From NCBI RefSeq assembly GCF_001514235.1, contig NZ_KQ948931.1, positions 1 to 64,000 on the forward strand: a DNA stretch of 64,000 bases. The letters run 5' to 3'. Positions 8,287 through 18,529 of the stretch are shown here, piece after piece. Origin of the DNA: Streptomyces caeruleatus. GTDB lineage: Bacteria; Actinomycetota; Actinomycetes; Streptomycetales; Streptomycetaceae. How positions within the stretch are numbered: the stretch's first letter is position 1; every line of letters begins with the position of its first letter. Under the pieces are notes generated by a model. It had not been told where the DNA came from, ran no database searches, and saw nothing but the letters and a program-made list of their open reading frames with translations. Made by a program: the position numbers and the translations under genes.

Positions 8287-9323
8287 CCGGCGTGGCGCCC
8301 GACGCGCGGCTCCGGCGGTACGGCACCGAGGCCCTCAAGCTGGCCGCCGTGACCGCCGCGTACTACGGCAGCGCCAAGCTCGGCCTGGAACAGCAGCTCG
8401 TACGCGGTCAGGTCACGCCGTTCTGGCCGCCCACCGGTATCGCCCTCGTCGCCCTGATGCTGTGGGGCCTTCGGATGTGGCCGGCCATCGCGCTCGGGGC
8501 GTTCGTGGTGAACGTGACGCTCGGGCCGTCGGTCCTCCCCGTCCTCGCCATCGCGGCGAGCAACACCATCGCCCCGATCTGCGCCTTCCTCCTCCTGCGG
8601 CGCGTCGGGTTCCGCCCGGCACTCGACCGGCTCCAGGACGCCCTCGCGCTGGTCTTCCTCGGCGCCCTGCTCGGGATGCTGCTCAGCGCGACGATCGGCA
8701 CCGGCGTCCTGGTGGCCTCCGAAGCGCTGTCGGCCGACGACTTCTGGCCGACCTGGTCGGTGTGGTGGACCGGCGACGCCATGGGGGTCCTCTTCATCAC
8801 GCCGCTCCTGCTGGCCGCCCGCACGGCCCGGCTGCCCCGCGGCTCGCCCGGGTGGCGCTGGGCCGAGCTCCTGCTCCTGCTCGGCGGCACGGCGACGATC
8901 GCCCAGGTGGCCACCCGCACCTCGGTCAACCTCCTCTTCCTCGTCGTCCCCTTCCTGATCTGGGCGGCCTTCCGCTTCCAGCTCCTCGGCGCCGCGCCCT
9001 GCGCCCTGATCGCCTCCCTCATCGCGATCTACGCCGGTTCGGTCGGCTCGGGCCCCTTCGCCGGCCACAACCTCGTGGCCAAGATGGTCATCCTCCAGGC
9101 CTTCAACGGCACCGTGGCCCTCACCGCCCTCCTGCTCTCGGCGATCATCGCCGAACGCAACCAGACCCTCCGGGCCCTCCAGGAGGCCTGCGACGACCTC
9201 GCGGAAGCCCTGTCCCGACTCGTCCCGGACCAGCCACCGGATGTGCGCCCGACCGCACCGGCGCCTCCGTGGGACACGGGGGCACGGCGTCGCGATGGCG
9301 CAGAAAATCGAACACATGATTGA
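8283..9323 (+). CDS. MASE1-domain integral membrane sensor
   Basis: This 346-residue protein has about eight hydrophobic segments between residues 15 and 295, with the MASE1 hallmarks F-W-P-P-T-G-I-A-L near the N-terminus and W-W-T-G-D-A-M-G-V-L in the middle. It ends with a short helix (L-R-A-L-Q-E-A-C-D-D-L-A-E-A-L) and a disordered tail. MASE1 normally feeds a histidine kinase, GGDEF or PP2C domain on the same chain. Here no output domain is fused; instead the PP2C gene is directly upstream with a 4-bp ATGA overlap. A split two-protein sensor-phosphatase is the natural inference. Confidence 0.85.
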   Translation: MTGVAPDARLRRYGTEALKLAAVTAAYYGSAKLGLEQQLVRGQVTPFWPPTGIALVALMLWGLRMWPAIALGAFVVNVTLGPSVLPVLAIAASNTIAPICAFLLLRRVGFRPALDRLQDALALVFLGALLGMLLSATIGTGVLVASEALSADDFWPTWSVWWTGDAMGVLFITPLLLAARTARLPRGSPGWRWAELLLLLGGTATIAQVATRTSVNLLFLVVPFLIWAAFRFQLLGAAPCALIASLIAIYAGSVGSGPFAGHNLVAKMVILQAFNGTVALTALLLSAIIAERNQTLRALQEACDDLAEALSRLVPDQPPDVRPTAPAPPWDTGARRRDGAENRTHD

Positions 9324-9331
9324 ATTCAGCC

Positions 9332-9556
9332 ATGCGACCGCGACCGTTCCCCGACGACCTGGTCCAGGCACAGCAGGAGTGGAGCCACACCTACCACCGG
9401 CTCGCCCATCGCCCCGACCGGACCGAGCTGCGCCGGCGCCTGAACCAGCTGTCGACCGCGGTCCTCTTCCACCCCTACTGGCAGGAGCACGGCAGAACAC
9501 CGGCGGCATGGTGGGAACTGCGGAGCCTGGGCCGTGGGGAAAGGAGCTGGAGGTGA
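9332..9556 (+). CDS. Conserved hypothetical protein (Streptomyces type)
   Basis: The 74-residue protein is rich in Arg, Trp and His (Q-E-W-S-H-T-Y-H-R-L-A, H-P-Y-W-Q-E-H) and has no signal peptide or membrane segment. I recognise the layout as a small conserved Streptomyces family of unknown function. The ATG at 9332 was chosen over a TTG 12 bp upstream. It lies between a MASE1 gene and a DUF6233 gene on the same strand. Confidence 0.6.
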   Translation: MRPRPFPDDLVQAQQEWSHTYHRLAHRPDRTELRRRLNQLSTAVLFHPYWQEHGRTPAAWWELRSLGRGERSWR

Positions 9557-9589
9557 GGATCCCCACCGCGCGCGGCGACGGTACGGACG

Positions 9590-9997
9590 ATGGCCGCGCT
9601 ACCGCCTGACGCCCGACGCCTCCGGGCGATCCTGGCCTACCTCGAGGCCCGGATCGCCGAGAACGAGACCGTCGGCATCTATCTGCGCCTCCAGAGCGAC
9701 GCCGTACGCACGGCACTCGCCGGCACCGAGGAAGCCCCCCGAACACCGCCCGCCCCCGAGCGACGCCGGCCGACGCTCCCCTCCTTCGCCCCCGGCCACC
9801 CGGGGACCTACGTCGTCCAACAGAAGCGCACCCCCGACGGCCCGGAACCCGCCGTGATCCACACGACCGACTGCACGATGACCGAGGGCACCCCCCACCC
9901 GATCAGACCCCACGAGGCCCGCGCCGCCCTCACCGACCCCCACATCGAACCGTGCGCGTTCTGCCGTCCTGACAGCGAGTTGGGGATTCTGGACTAA
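9590..9997 (+). CDS. DUF6233-type hypothetical protein
   Basis: The 135-residue protein has an N-terminal helix (R-A-I-L-A-Y-L-E-A-R-I-A-E-N-E-T-V), a Pro-rich linker, and a C-terminal half containing H-T-T-D-C and C-A-F-C-R-P-D, so three cysteines and a histidine may bind metal. This resembles the Streptomyces DUF6233 family, whose function is unknown. The ribosome site is weak. It converges with the minus-strand gene ending at 10002, leaving only four bases between the stops. Confidence 0.65.
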   Translation: MAALPPDARRLRAILAYLEARIAENETVGIYLRLQSDAVRTALAGTEEAPRTPPAPERRRPTLPSFAPGHPGTYVVQQKRTPDGPEPAVIHTTDCTMTEGTPHPIRPHEARAALTDPHIEPCAFCRPDSELGILD

Positions 9998-10001
9998 TCA
10001 C

Positions 10002-10553
10002 CTAGAGCCGCTTCACGTTCCGGTCCAGGATCACCCGGAGCCGGTCGACGTCCGCAGGGTCCTGAGCGCCCCGCTTGGGCAGGAGCGCGACTCCGGCCGC
10101 GCGGTCACCGGCAAGCAGCACGAAGAGTCCGGGCGTCTCCAGATACTCCCGGACCACAGTCCAGTCCATGCTGAAGGACGCCCGCTCGCCCGTGGTGACC
10201 GCACCACGGTCGTCGGCCACCGTCCGGCACTGCCCGTACGGCTCCACCATGCTGAACATCCGGCGGGCCATGGTGCGCAGCCCCCGCAGAGTGGCCCAGA
10301 CGGTGACGGACACGGTCAGCACCAGCGAGACGATCCACACGGGCAGCGGAGCATCCCGGAGAACCGAGAAGACACTCACGGCGCCCACCCCCACCAACGG
10401 CGCCATAAGTGCCTGGGCCCGCCCCGCCGATGACCGCCGAGCTCGCGCACGGAGCGCCTCTTCGAAGTCCGCCGACGTCGGCCGGTACACGAACTCCACG
10501 GCCGTACCGCAATCCGCGTTCTGATGTGAGGAAGCCCCGCCCCTGGTGTCCAT
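10002..10553 (-). CDS. YcxB-like membrane protein
   Basis: The 183-residue protein has an N-terminal cytosolic part (F-V-Y-R-P-T-S-A-D-F-E-E-A), two adjacent hydrophobic segments (about residues 45-62 and 68-85), and a C-terminal globular part with M-D-W-T-V-V-R-E-Y-L-E-T-P-G-L-F-V-L-L and L-L-P-K-R, the pattern of YcxB-type proteins with PH-like tails. Its function is unknown. The start at 10553 was preferred because longer readings run into the tRNA region. Confidence 0.65.
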   Translation of the reverse strand: MDTRGGASSHQNADCGTAVEFVYRPTSADFEEALRARARRSSAGRAQALMAPLVGVGAVSVFSVLRDAPLPVWIVSLVLTVSVTVWATLRGLRTMARRMFSMVEPYGQCRTVADDRGAVTTGERASFSMDWTVVREYLETPGLFVLLAGDRAAGVALLPKRGAQDPADVDRLRVILDRNVKRL

Positions 10554-10610
10554 GAGCAGGGATCGTAGCGAGGCACGACCGCCGCCAGAACTGCGGGCGA
10601 GGCAAAAGCC

Positions 10611-10642
10611 AAAGGCCCTGCGGATCACTCCACAGGGCCTTT
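10611..10642 (-). terminator. Terminator of tRNA-Arg
   Basis: AAAGGCCCTG (10611-10620) pairs perfectly with CAGGGCCTTT (10633-10642). On the minus strand the hairpin is followed by a T-rich run. It starts 10 bp after the 3' end of the tRNA. Confidence 0.7.
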
Positions 10643-10652
10643 GAACATACTG

Positions 10653-10725
10653 TGCACTCGGCAGGATTCGAACCTGCAACCTTCTGATCCGTAGTCAGAT
10701 GCTCTATCCGTTAAGCTACGAGTGC
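10653..10725 (-). tRNA. tRNA-Arg(ACG)
   Basis: The 73-nt minus-strand sequence folds as a cloverleaf: acceptor GCACTCG/CGAGTGC, anticodon stem TCTGA/TCAGA around the loop CTACGGA (anticodon ACG, wobble A presumably converted to inosine), and a T-arm with GCAGG-TTCGAAT-CCTGC. It decodes CGN arginine codons. CCA is not encoded. Confidence 0.95.
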
Positions 10726-10860
10726 TTGTTCTGTTTTCCGTCGCTCCCGGCCCTTCCGGCCCGCTCGCGGCGACAGGAAGAACATTACATGACTGCCGCC
10801 GCCATGTGAAATCCGTTTGCCGCACCCCTTGTGACCTGCGGAAACAGCCTTATGGAACGA

Positions 10861-10891
10861 CGAAGCCCCGGTCCACTGGACCGGGGCTTCG
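10861..10891 (-). terminator. Terminator of tRNA-Ser(GCT)
   Basis: CGAAGCCCCGGTCCA and TGGACCGGGGCTTCG are perfect 15-nt inverted arms around one central base. The structure lies 11 bp downstream of the minus-strand tRNA. Confidence 0.75.
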
Positions 10892-10901
10892 TGATCTGGC
10901 G

Positions 10902-10992
10902 CGGAGGCGGAGGGATTTGAACCCTCGATGGGCTTTAAGGCCCAAACCGCATTAGCAGTGCGGCGCCATAGACCGGACTAGGCGACGCCTCC
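10902..10992 (-). tRNA. tRNA-Ser(GCT)
   Basis: This 91-nt class II tRNA has acceptor GGAGGCG/CGCCTCC, anticodon stem CCGCA/TGCGG with loop CTGCTAA (anticodon GCT, codons AGC/AGU), a long variable arm (GGGCCTTAAAGCCC region), and a T-arm GAGGG-TTCAAAT-CCCTC. CCA is not encoded. A second, different tRNA-Ser(GCT) is at 49737-49821. Confidence 0.95.
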
Positions 10993-11204
10993 AGCACAGC
11001 CGCTCGCGCGAGCGCGAGTGGTGCGTGCAGATGATGACACAGTCGAGCGTGCTGTCACCAATCGACCTCCACGGTACTAGGCGGGGAGGCCGCAGGGCAA
11101 AGCTCTTCCCGGCGTGCTTCGCGGGCGTCGGGGCTAGGGGCACGACGTCCGGGGGGGCCGGGGGGTGGGCGCAACGTCCAGGGGCGTGCGGCGTTAGTCA
11201 GGTC

Positions 11205-11711
11205 ATGTTGCAGGCCAACCGTTCCGCCGCGGCCGGGCGCCTTCGCCGGGCTCTCCTCGTCACCGCCGGCTCCCTCGCCGCCGTCGGCTCCACCGCCCTC
11301 GCGCCCGCCGCGTACGCCCATGCCACGCCGCTCTCCCTCGCGTCCCCGTCCCTCCAGGACGCCGGCCGCTCCGGCGATCACCTCACGGTCACCGTCCGCG
11401 ACGCCGGCGCCGGTGCCGACGGGACGTACGAGCTGTCCTGCCATCCGGCCGGGGGCGATCACCCCGACGCCGACGGCGCCTGTGCCGCGCTCGATCGCGG
11501 CACCCGGTGGGGCAAGGACACCTTCGCCCCCGTACCGCAGGGCAGCCTCTGCACCATGCAGTACGGCGGGGCGGCCACCGCCCGTGTCACCGGCATCTGG
11601 GCCGGGCGGCCCGTCGACGCGCGGTTCGATCGCGGTGACGGGTGCGAGATCGCACGGTGGGACCGGCTGGTGCCGCTCCTTCCCGACCTGCGGCAGACGG
11701 GGCGGCCGTAG
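11205..11711 (+). CDS. Secreted subtilisin inhibitor (SSI family)
   Basis: The 168-residue precursor has a Sec signal (basic R-L-R-R, hydrophobic A-L-L-V-T-A-G-S-L-A-A-V-G, then A-Y-A-H-A) and a mature SSI-like domain: Y-E-L-S-C-H-P-A-G-G-D-H-P, G-A-C-A-A-L, C-T-M-Q-Y-G, G-I-W-A-G-R-P-V and G-D-G-C-E-I. The four cysteines match the two SSI disulfides. By position, the reactive bond would be Met-Gln in C-T-M-Q (P1 Met, as in classical SSI), suggesting inhibition of subtilisin- or chymotrypsin-like proteases. Family members restrain secreted proteases during development. The ATG at 11205 has only a weak ribosome site. Confidence 0.85.
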   Translation: MLQANRSAAAGRLRRALLVTAGSLAAVGSTALAPAAYAHATPLSLASPSLQDAGRSGDHLTVTVRDAGAGADGTYELSCHPAGGDHPDADGACAALDRGTRWGKDTFAPVPQGSLCTMQYGGAATARVTGIWAGRPVDARFDRGDGCEIARWDRLVPLLPDLRQTGRP

Positions 11712-12038
11712 CGGGCGGTCGAGCCGTCGGTCGAGCCACCCCGTCAGGGAAGCAGGGGGTCCGGTACGTCGTCGCACAGACTTTCCATGGCGGAAGCACC
11801 GGCACCGTAAAAGTCCCGCGAAGGTCTCGCGAAGCCGGAATGACACCGGAAGTGCACAGGAAAGGACGTCGGCAGGGGCGGTCATACGTTCTGGGTCACT
11901 TCGTCGTGCGACCTGCCTCTCATCCGGCGTCGCGAGCGCAACCCCAGCCTTTAGACTCCCTCGCGTGACACGCCGCGGGCCGGTTGGCAAGATGGCCCGA
12001 GCGGTCGGCAAGGTGCGGTAACAGGGAGGAAGCGTCTC
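11712..12038. other. Intergenic region without a gene
   Basis: I see no supported gene here. The right end carries the GGGAGGA ribosome site (about 12025-12031) of the large downstream protein, and its promoter is presumably inside this stretch. No strong terminator hairpin for the SSI gene was found. Confidence 0.5.
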
Positions 12039-15000
12039 GTGAGCAGCAGGCCATCCCGAGGCGCTGCTCGCCTCGCAGCCATACTCGACGCACTGCCCGA
12101 CGCGTTGGTGCTGGTCAACGCCAATGGGACCGTCGTCAACGCCAACACCATCGCCCTGGAGGCCTTCGAGGCGCCGGGGACGGCTCTGGTGGGGCGGGGG
12201 CTGCTCGATCTGCTGCCGCAGTTCGACTCGAAGCTGATCCCGGGGTCCATGCGGCGGCCCGACCACATGGCCCCGCAGGGGCGGACCAAGCCGACCCGGA
12301 TGATGGCCCGGCGGACCGACGGCGCCGAGTTCCCGGTCGAGGTCACGTCCGCGAATCTGGAGAACAGCCAGCAGGCCTACGACAGCTACGGCTACAGCGG
12401 CGACGAGCTGCTGATGCTCGTCGTCCGGGATCTGACCGGGACCGTCGACACCGAGGCCGAGCTGGCGCGTTCGCAGCGGCAGACCGAGATGATCCTGCGC
12501 GCCGCCTCCGAGGGCGTCGTGGGCACCGACACCGACGGGCGGATCGTCCTCGTCAACCCGGCCGCCGCCCAGATACTGGGTTACCGGGCCAGCGACCTGG
12601 GCGGCCGGGAGCTGCACACCCTCGTCCTGCACTCCCGTCCCGACGGCTCCCCCTTCCCGTACGAGGAGTCCCCGCTCGCCGACACCCTGCGCTCCGGGCG
12701 CAAGCACCGGGTGCGCGGGCAGGTGCTGTTCGCCAAGAACGGCGACAAGGTGCCGGTCGACCTGACGACCGCGCCGGTGCGCGACGGGGACCAACTCGTC
12801 GGCGCCGTGATGACCTTCGCCGACCGGCGGCCCTTCGACGCCCTCGCCGAGGAGAAGACCGCCGCCGAGGAGCAGCACGCCGAGCAGCTGGAGCGGCTCG
12901 CCGAGGAGCACGCCTCCGAGCTGACCGCGCTGCGGCAGAAGCAGGTCGCCGAGCTGGAGGAGCTCAAGGAGCGCCACGAGGAGGAACTCGCCGCGGGCGA
13001 GGAGCGGTACGCCGCGCTCGGGGAGCGGGAGAAGGACCGGTACGAGGCGCTGGCGGGTCGGCATGAGCAGCTGCTGACGCTGCTCGCCCGTTCGCTGCGG
13101 GGCCCGCTCGACGAACTCCGCCGTGAGCTGGCCGCCCTCGCCGCGGACGACGCGGGGCAGTTGTGGCCCGAGGCCAACCAGGTGCTGCACCATCTCTCGG
13201 CCGGCTACTCGCGCATCACGACGCTCATCGACAACGTCCTCGGCTACCAGCAGCTCGACACGGGCGGCGACGCGATCGTCCGTACGAAGGTGATGCTCGA
13301 CGCCGTCGTCGCCGCAGGTGTCGACGGCGCCGTCGAGCTCATCGGGCCCGGGCGGGTGCAGTTCGCCGTGCACGCGCCGCCCATCGAGGCCGAGGTCGAC
13401 CCGCAGCGCCTCGCCACCGCGCTCGCGCATCTGGTCGCGGACGTGGCGGGGGTCGACGCGACCGGGAACTCTCCGGTGTCGGCGGGCGGTTACATGGACA
13501 ACACCGTCGTGGTCGCGGCGGCGCAGCGGGGTGAGGTCGTACGGATCGAGGTGCGCGGGCCGTATGCCGGGGGAGACCCGGTGCACGAGCCGATCGTGCG
13601 CGGGATCGTGCGGGCCCACGGCGGTGTGCTCCAGACGCACGACGTGCCGGGGATGAGCGGCAGCGCGTACGTCCTCGAAGTGCCCATCGGGGGCGGCGCC
13701 GGTGCCGTTCCCGCGGCCCCCGGCGGCCCCGCCGCCCTGGAGGCCGGTGACGGGACCGGGGGCGCTGCCCCAGGTGCCGAGCAGGGCTTGGAGCAGGGTG
13801 GTGCCGGTGGTGGTCGGCGGCGGGCCCGGCGGTCCTCCGTGGACGCCTTCCTGGAGAGCGACACGCCCGGTGCCGACGCCGAGGGCGGGCCCGCGGATGC
13901 CGAGGGTGCGGCGCCCACCGGGCGTCGGCGCAGGCGCGCGGCGGCAGCGCCCGAACTGCCCCAGGGCACCGGCGACGCGGGCGGCGAGGCCTCCGGTGGT
14001 ACCGGACGGCGGCGCGGTCGACCGGCCGAGGACGGCCAGGACTCCGTGGACGGACTGGACTCCGTGGACGGCCAGGACTCCGTGGACGGACTGGACGGCG
14101 CGGACGGCCTGGACGGCGCCGGGGGTGTCGCCGACGGTGTCGCCGAGGGGGCCGTCGTCACGGCCGCCGAGCACGCGGCGGGGACCGCGGCCGCCGGGAA
14201 CAACCTGGGCGGGACCGTACCGCCGCAGGGCGTGCCCGCGCCCAGCGGACGGCGCGCCCGGCGCGACGGCGGGGAGCAGCACGCGCTGCCGCCTGCCCTG
14301 CCCGCGGCCGGTGACTCCCCCCAGACGCCTTCCGGGTCCGCTACGCCCGGTCCGGGCGAGGCTCCCCAGCCGACGGGACGGCGTCGACGTGCTCTGGCCG
14401 CGGCGGCCGAGCGCAGTGCCGCGGCCGCGCAGGCGCAGGAGGCGGGGCCCCGCCCGGTGTTCGCGCTGCCGCCGGCCGAGGCGGACCGCGCCACTGCCGC
14501 GCCCGCGGAGGAGACGGGCGAGGGCACCGCCGCGCCGGTGGCTCCGGCCGCCGACGCGAACATGGCCCCGGCTTCGCCGGTGGCTGCGGCACCGGTCCCG
14601 ACTCCGGGGCAGGCACCCGTTCCCGCTCCGGCGCCGGTCCCGGGCCCGGTTCAGGTTCCCGGACAGGGGGCTCCCGGCGACGTTCTCGCCGACGAGGGCC
14701 GGCACGATGCCGTGCCGCACGACCAGGCCGACGACCACACCCCGCCTCAGCCGCACCCCACCAGCGCGCCGACCGGGCGTCGCCGACGGGCCGTGGGGCA
14801 GCCCGCGGAGCCGGCTTCAGCACAGCCGGCTCTCGCACAGGCGGCCCCGGCAGCACCGGTGCAGGCCGGGCAGCCCCAGCCCGCCCCGGGTCGGCCGCTT
14901 CCCGCCGAGGCGCCCGAGCAGGGCACTGCGGCGCAGGGTGTCCCGGCCCCTCAGCCGTGGCCGGCCGCGGACGACACCCCCGACGCCGGTACGGCCGTAC

Positions 15001-16421
15001 CGGCGAACGCCGCCGCCACCGCCGTACCGCCGCATCCGAACGCCCCCCAACCCGCCCCGGGCACGCCCGCCCCGGGCACGCCGGCGCCGGGCACGCCGCT
15101 GCCGCCGGAAGCCGGCGCGGCCACCGCGGTCGCCGGGGCCGGTCGGCAGGAGCGGGCGGCGGCCCAGCCGTTGCCGGCCGAGGCCGGTGCCTCCGGTGCC
15201 GCTGCCGCCGCCCCGGTGGACCCGAACTCGACGCAGGGGCGCGCAATCAGTGTGCGGACGCTGGGGCAGGGCGTGCCGTTCACGCGGCAGGCGGCCCAGG
15301 TGCAGCAGCCCGCGCCGTCGTCGGCGACGCCTCCCCCGCATCAGACCAACGGCGGACGGCGCCGCAAGCTCGGTACGCCGCCCGACCCCGCCGCGCGGGC
15401 CGGTGCCTCGACCGAGCAGACGGCGCGCCCGCATCCGTCGGACGACCAGCCGCCGGTGCCCGCACAGCCGCAGCCCCAACCGCAGGCGCAGGCGCAGCCC
15501 TCGCTCGGCGGGCAGCCTCAGCCCCAGCCGTCGTCGGCCGGGCAGTCGCGGCTCGCGCCGATGACCGAGGGCGCCGGACGCTCGTACGCCATAGGCGCCC
15601 CGGACGAGAACGCGGCCGAAGGGCCCGAGCCGTTGGACGGGCCGGGCGGGGCCGTCGAGGTCGCCGACACTCCGCGGCCGCAGCCGATGGACGACGAACT
15701 GCCCCCGGAGCCGCTCGACAACCCGCGGCGGCTGCTGGTGTGGCCCGCCCCGGATGTGACGACCCAGCAGGCGCTGAGCGACCGCGGCTACCGGCCGGTC
15801 ATCGTGCACTCGCGCGAGGAGGTGGACGCGCAGATCGCGGCGTTCCCGGCCGCGCTCTTCGTCGACCCGCTGACCGGGCCGATCACCCGGACCGCGCTGC
15901 AGTCGTTGCGGCAGGCCGCGGTCGCGGCCTCGGTGCCGGTGATGGTGACCGCGGGGCTCGGACAGGCCTCACGGGAGGCGGCGTACGGTGCCGATCCCGC
16001 CGTACTCCTCAAGGCGCTGGCGCCTCGGGACAGTGAGCAGCACCCGCCGCGTGTCCTGCTGATCGAGGAGCACGCGGAGATCGCGCTGGCGCTGACCGCG
16101 ACGCTGGAGCGGCGCGGGATGCAGGTGGCGCGGGCCGCGAGTGACGCGGACGCGGTGGCGTTGGCCGGTGACTTCCGGCCGAACCTGGTCGTGATGGACC
16201 TGATGCAGGTGCACCACCGCCGCGCCGGCATCGTCGACTGGCTCCGCGCGAACGGTCAGCTCAACCGCACCCCGCTCGTCGTCTACACCGCCGCCGTCGA
16301 CCAGGCGGACCTGCCGCGGCTGGCCTCCGGCGAGACGGTGCTGTTCCTGGCGGAGCGGTCGACGAGCGGTGAGGTGCAGGGCCGGATCGTGGATCTGCTG
16401 TCGAGGATCGGGACTAACTGA
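12039..16421 (+). CDS. Large PAS / degenerate histidine-kinase-like / dual receiver-like protein
   Basis: The 1,460-residue protein has PAS (about 8-130), PAS (145-265), a charged coiled coil (268-350), a dimerisation-like helix pair (350-400), an HATPase-like fold (410-550), a Pro/Ala/Gly/Arg-rich linker (about 550-1225), and two receiver-like domains (1230-1330, Asp near 1274; 1337-1455, Asp near 1386). The usual S-H-E-L-R-T-P-L is replaced by A-R-S-L-R-G-P-L, so the phospho-accepting His is missing. The ATPase N-box Asn and glycine boxes are not recognisable either. It probably acts as a scaffold or pseudokinase rather than an active kinase. The GTG start has a strong GGGAGGA site. Confidence 0.85.
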   Translation: MSSRPSRGAARLAAILDALPDALVLVNANGTVVNANTIALEAFEAPGTALVGRGLLDLLPQFDSKLIPGSMRRPDHMAPQGRTKPTRMMARRTDGAEFPVEVTSANLENSQQAYDSYGYSGDELLMLVVRDLTGTVDTEAELARSQRQTEMILRAASEGVVGTDTDGRIVLVNPAAAQILGYRASDLGGRELHTLVLHSRPDGSPFPYEESPLADTLRSGRKHRVRGQVLFAKNGDKVPVDLTTAPVRDGDQLVGAVMTFADRRPFDALAEEKTAAEEQHAEQLERLAEEHASELTALRQKQVAELEELKERHEEELAAGEERYAALGEREKDRYEALAGRHEQLLTLLARSLRGPLDELRRELAALAADDAGQLWPEANQVLHHLSAGYSRITTLIDNVLGYQQLDTGGDAIVRTKVMLDAVVAAGVDGAVELIGPGRVQFAVHAPPIEAEVDPQRLATALAHLVADVAGVDATGNSPVSAGGYMDNTVVVAAAQRGEVVRIEVRGPYAGGDPVHEPIVRGIVRAHGGVLQTHDVPGMSGSAYVLEVPIGGGAGAVPAAPGGPAALEAGDGTGGAAPGAEQGLEQGGAGGGRRRARRSSVDAFLESDTPGADAEGGPADAEGAAPTGRRRRRAAAAPELPQGTGDAGGEASGGTGRRRGRPAEDGQDSVDGLDSVDGQDSVDGLDGADGLDGAGGVADGVAEGAVVTAAEHAAGTAAAGNNLGGTVPPQGVPAPSGRRARRDGGEQHALPPALPAAGDSPQTPSGSATPGPGEAPQPTGRRRRALAAAAERSAAAAQAQEAGPRPVFALPPAEADRATAAPAEETGEGTAAPVAPAADANMAPASPVAAAPVPTPGQAPVPAPAPVPGPVQVPGQGAPGDVLADEGRHDAVPHDQADDHTPPQPHPTSAPTGRRRRAVGQPAEPASAQPALAQAAPAAPVQAGQPQPAPGRPLPAEAPEQGTAAQGVPAPQPWPAADDTPDAGTAVPANAAATAVPPHPNAPQPAPGTPAPGTPAPGTPLPPEAGAATAVAGAGRQERAAAQPLPAEAGASGAAAAAPVDPNSTQGRAISVRTLGQGVPFTRQAAQVQQPAPSSATPPPHQTNGGRRRKLGTPPDPAARAGASTEQTARPHPSDDQPPVPAQPQPQPQAQAQPSLGGQPQPQPSSAGQSRLAPMTEGAGRSYAIGAPDENAAEGPEPLDGPGGAVEVADTPRPQPMDDELPPEPLDNPRRLLVWPAPDVTTQQALSDRGYRPVIVHSREEVDAQIAAFPAALFVDPLTGPITRTALQSLRQAAVAASVPVMVTAGLGQASREAAYGADPAVLLKALAPRDSEQHPPRVLLIEEHAEIALALTATLERRGMQVARAASDADAVALAGDFRPNLVVMDLMQVHHRRAGIVDWLRANGQLNRTPLVVYTAAVDQADLPRLASGETVLFLAERSTSGEVQGRIVDLLSRIGTN

Positions 16422-16436
16422 GGGACAGGTGCGGTG

Positions 16437-16472
16437 GCGCCCCCTTGGTGCTCGCCACGCGGTAGGGGGCGC
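16437..16472 (+). terminator. Likely terminator between convergent genes
   Basis: GCGCCCCC (16437-16444) pairs with GGGGGCGC (16465-16472) across a 20-nt loop. It lies 16 bp after the stop of the upstream gene and 99 bp before the stop of the convergent acyl-CoA ligase. There is no U-tract, which is common in Streptomyces. Confidence 0.5.
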
Positions 16473-16570
16473 GGGACCGTGTCTACTGTGTGCGGCTGGC
16501 GCCGCGTGGGCGCGATCGGCCACGGACTGCCCGTGGCCGGTCGACAACGGTTCCCCTTGTTGGCGCCCCG

Positions 16571-18226
<1,656 letters not shown>

Positions 18227-18471
18227 GGCGGTCCTCCCGGGGCGACATTGCCTACGCGGTAGTAAGGGTTGCGGAGATTCTGCGCGCATACCGCGCGGTA
18301 TGTCACTAGGGTCGGGCGATCGATCATGTCACGTTGCGTTCACAGAGCCCTCCCGCTAGGGGTGGGGTGAAACCCCGGCTCTCTGTCTCCGGCCCCCGGT
18401 CCCCGGTCCCCGACCTCCGGTCCCCGATCTCCGATCTCCGGCTTACGGCGTGCGCAATGCCCCGTGCCCCC

Positions 18472-18529
18472 GGTCCTACCGGTCCTACCGGTCCTATCGG
18501 TCCTATCGGTCCTATCGGACCTACCGGAC
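18472..18529. repeat. 9-bp tandem repeat at the sigma-factor stop codon
   Basis: About 6.5 copies of GGTCCTAYC run into the last codons of the minus-strand sigma factor gene. Upstream (about 18388-18440) is a second pyrimidine-rich array of CCCCGGTC/CCGATCT words. The rest of the gap 18227-18471 shows no gene. Confidence 0.75.

Noticed and set aside
11055..14756. A 1,233-codon minus-strand frame
   Set aside because: It crosses the SSI gene and half of the PAS/receiver gene on the opposite strand and has no recognisable domain.
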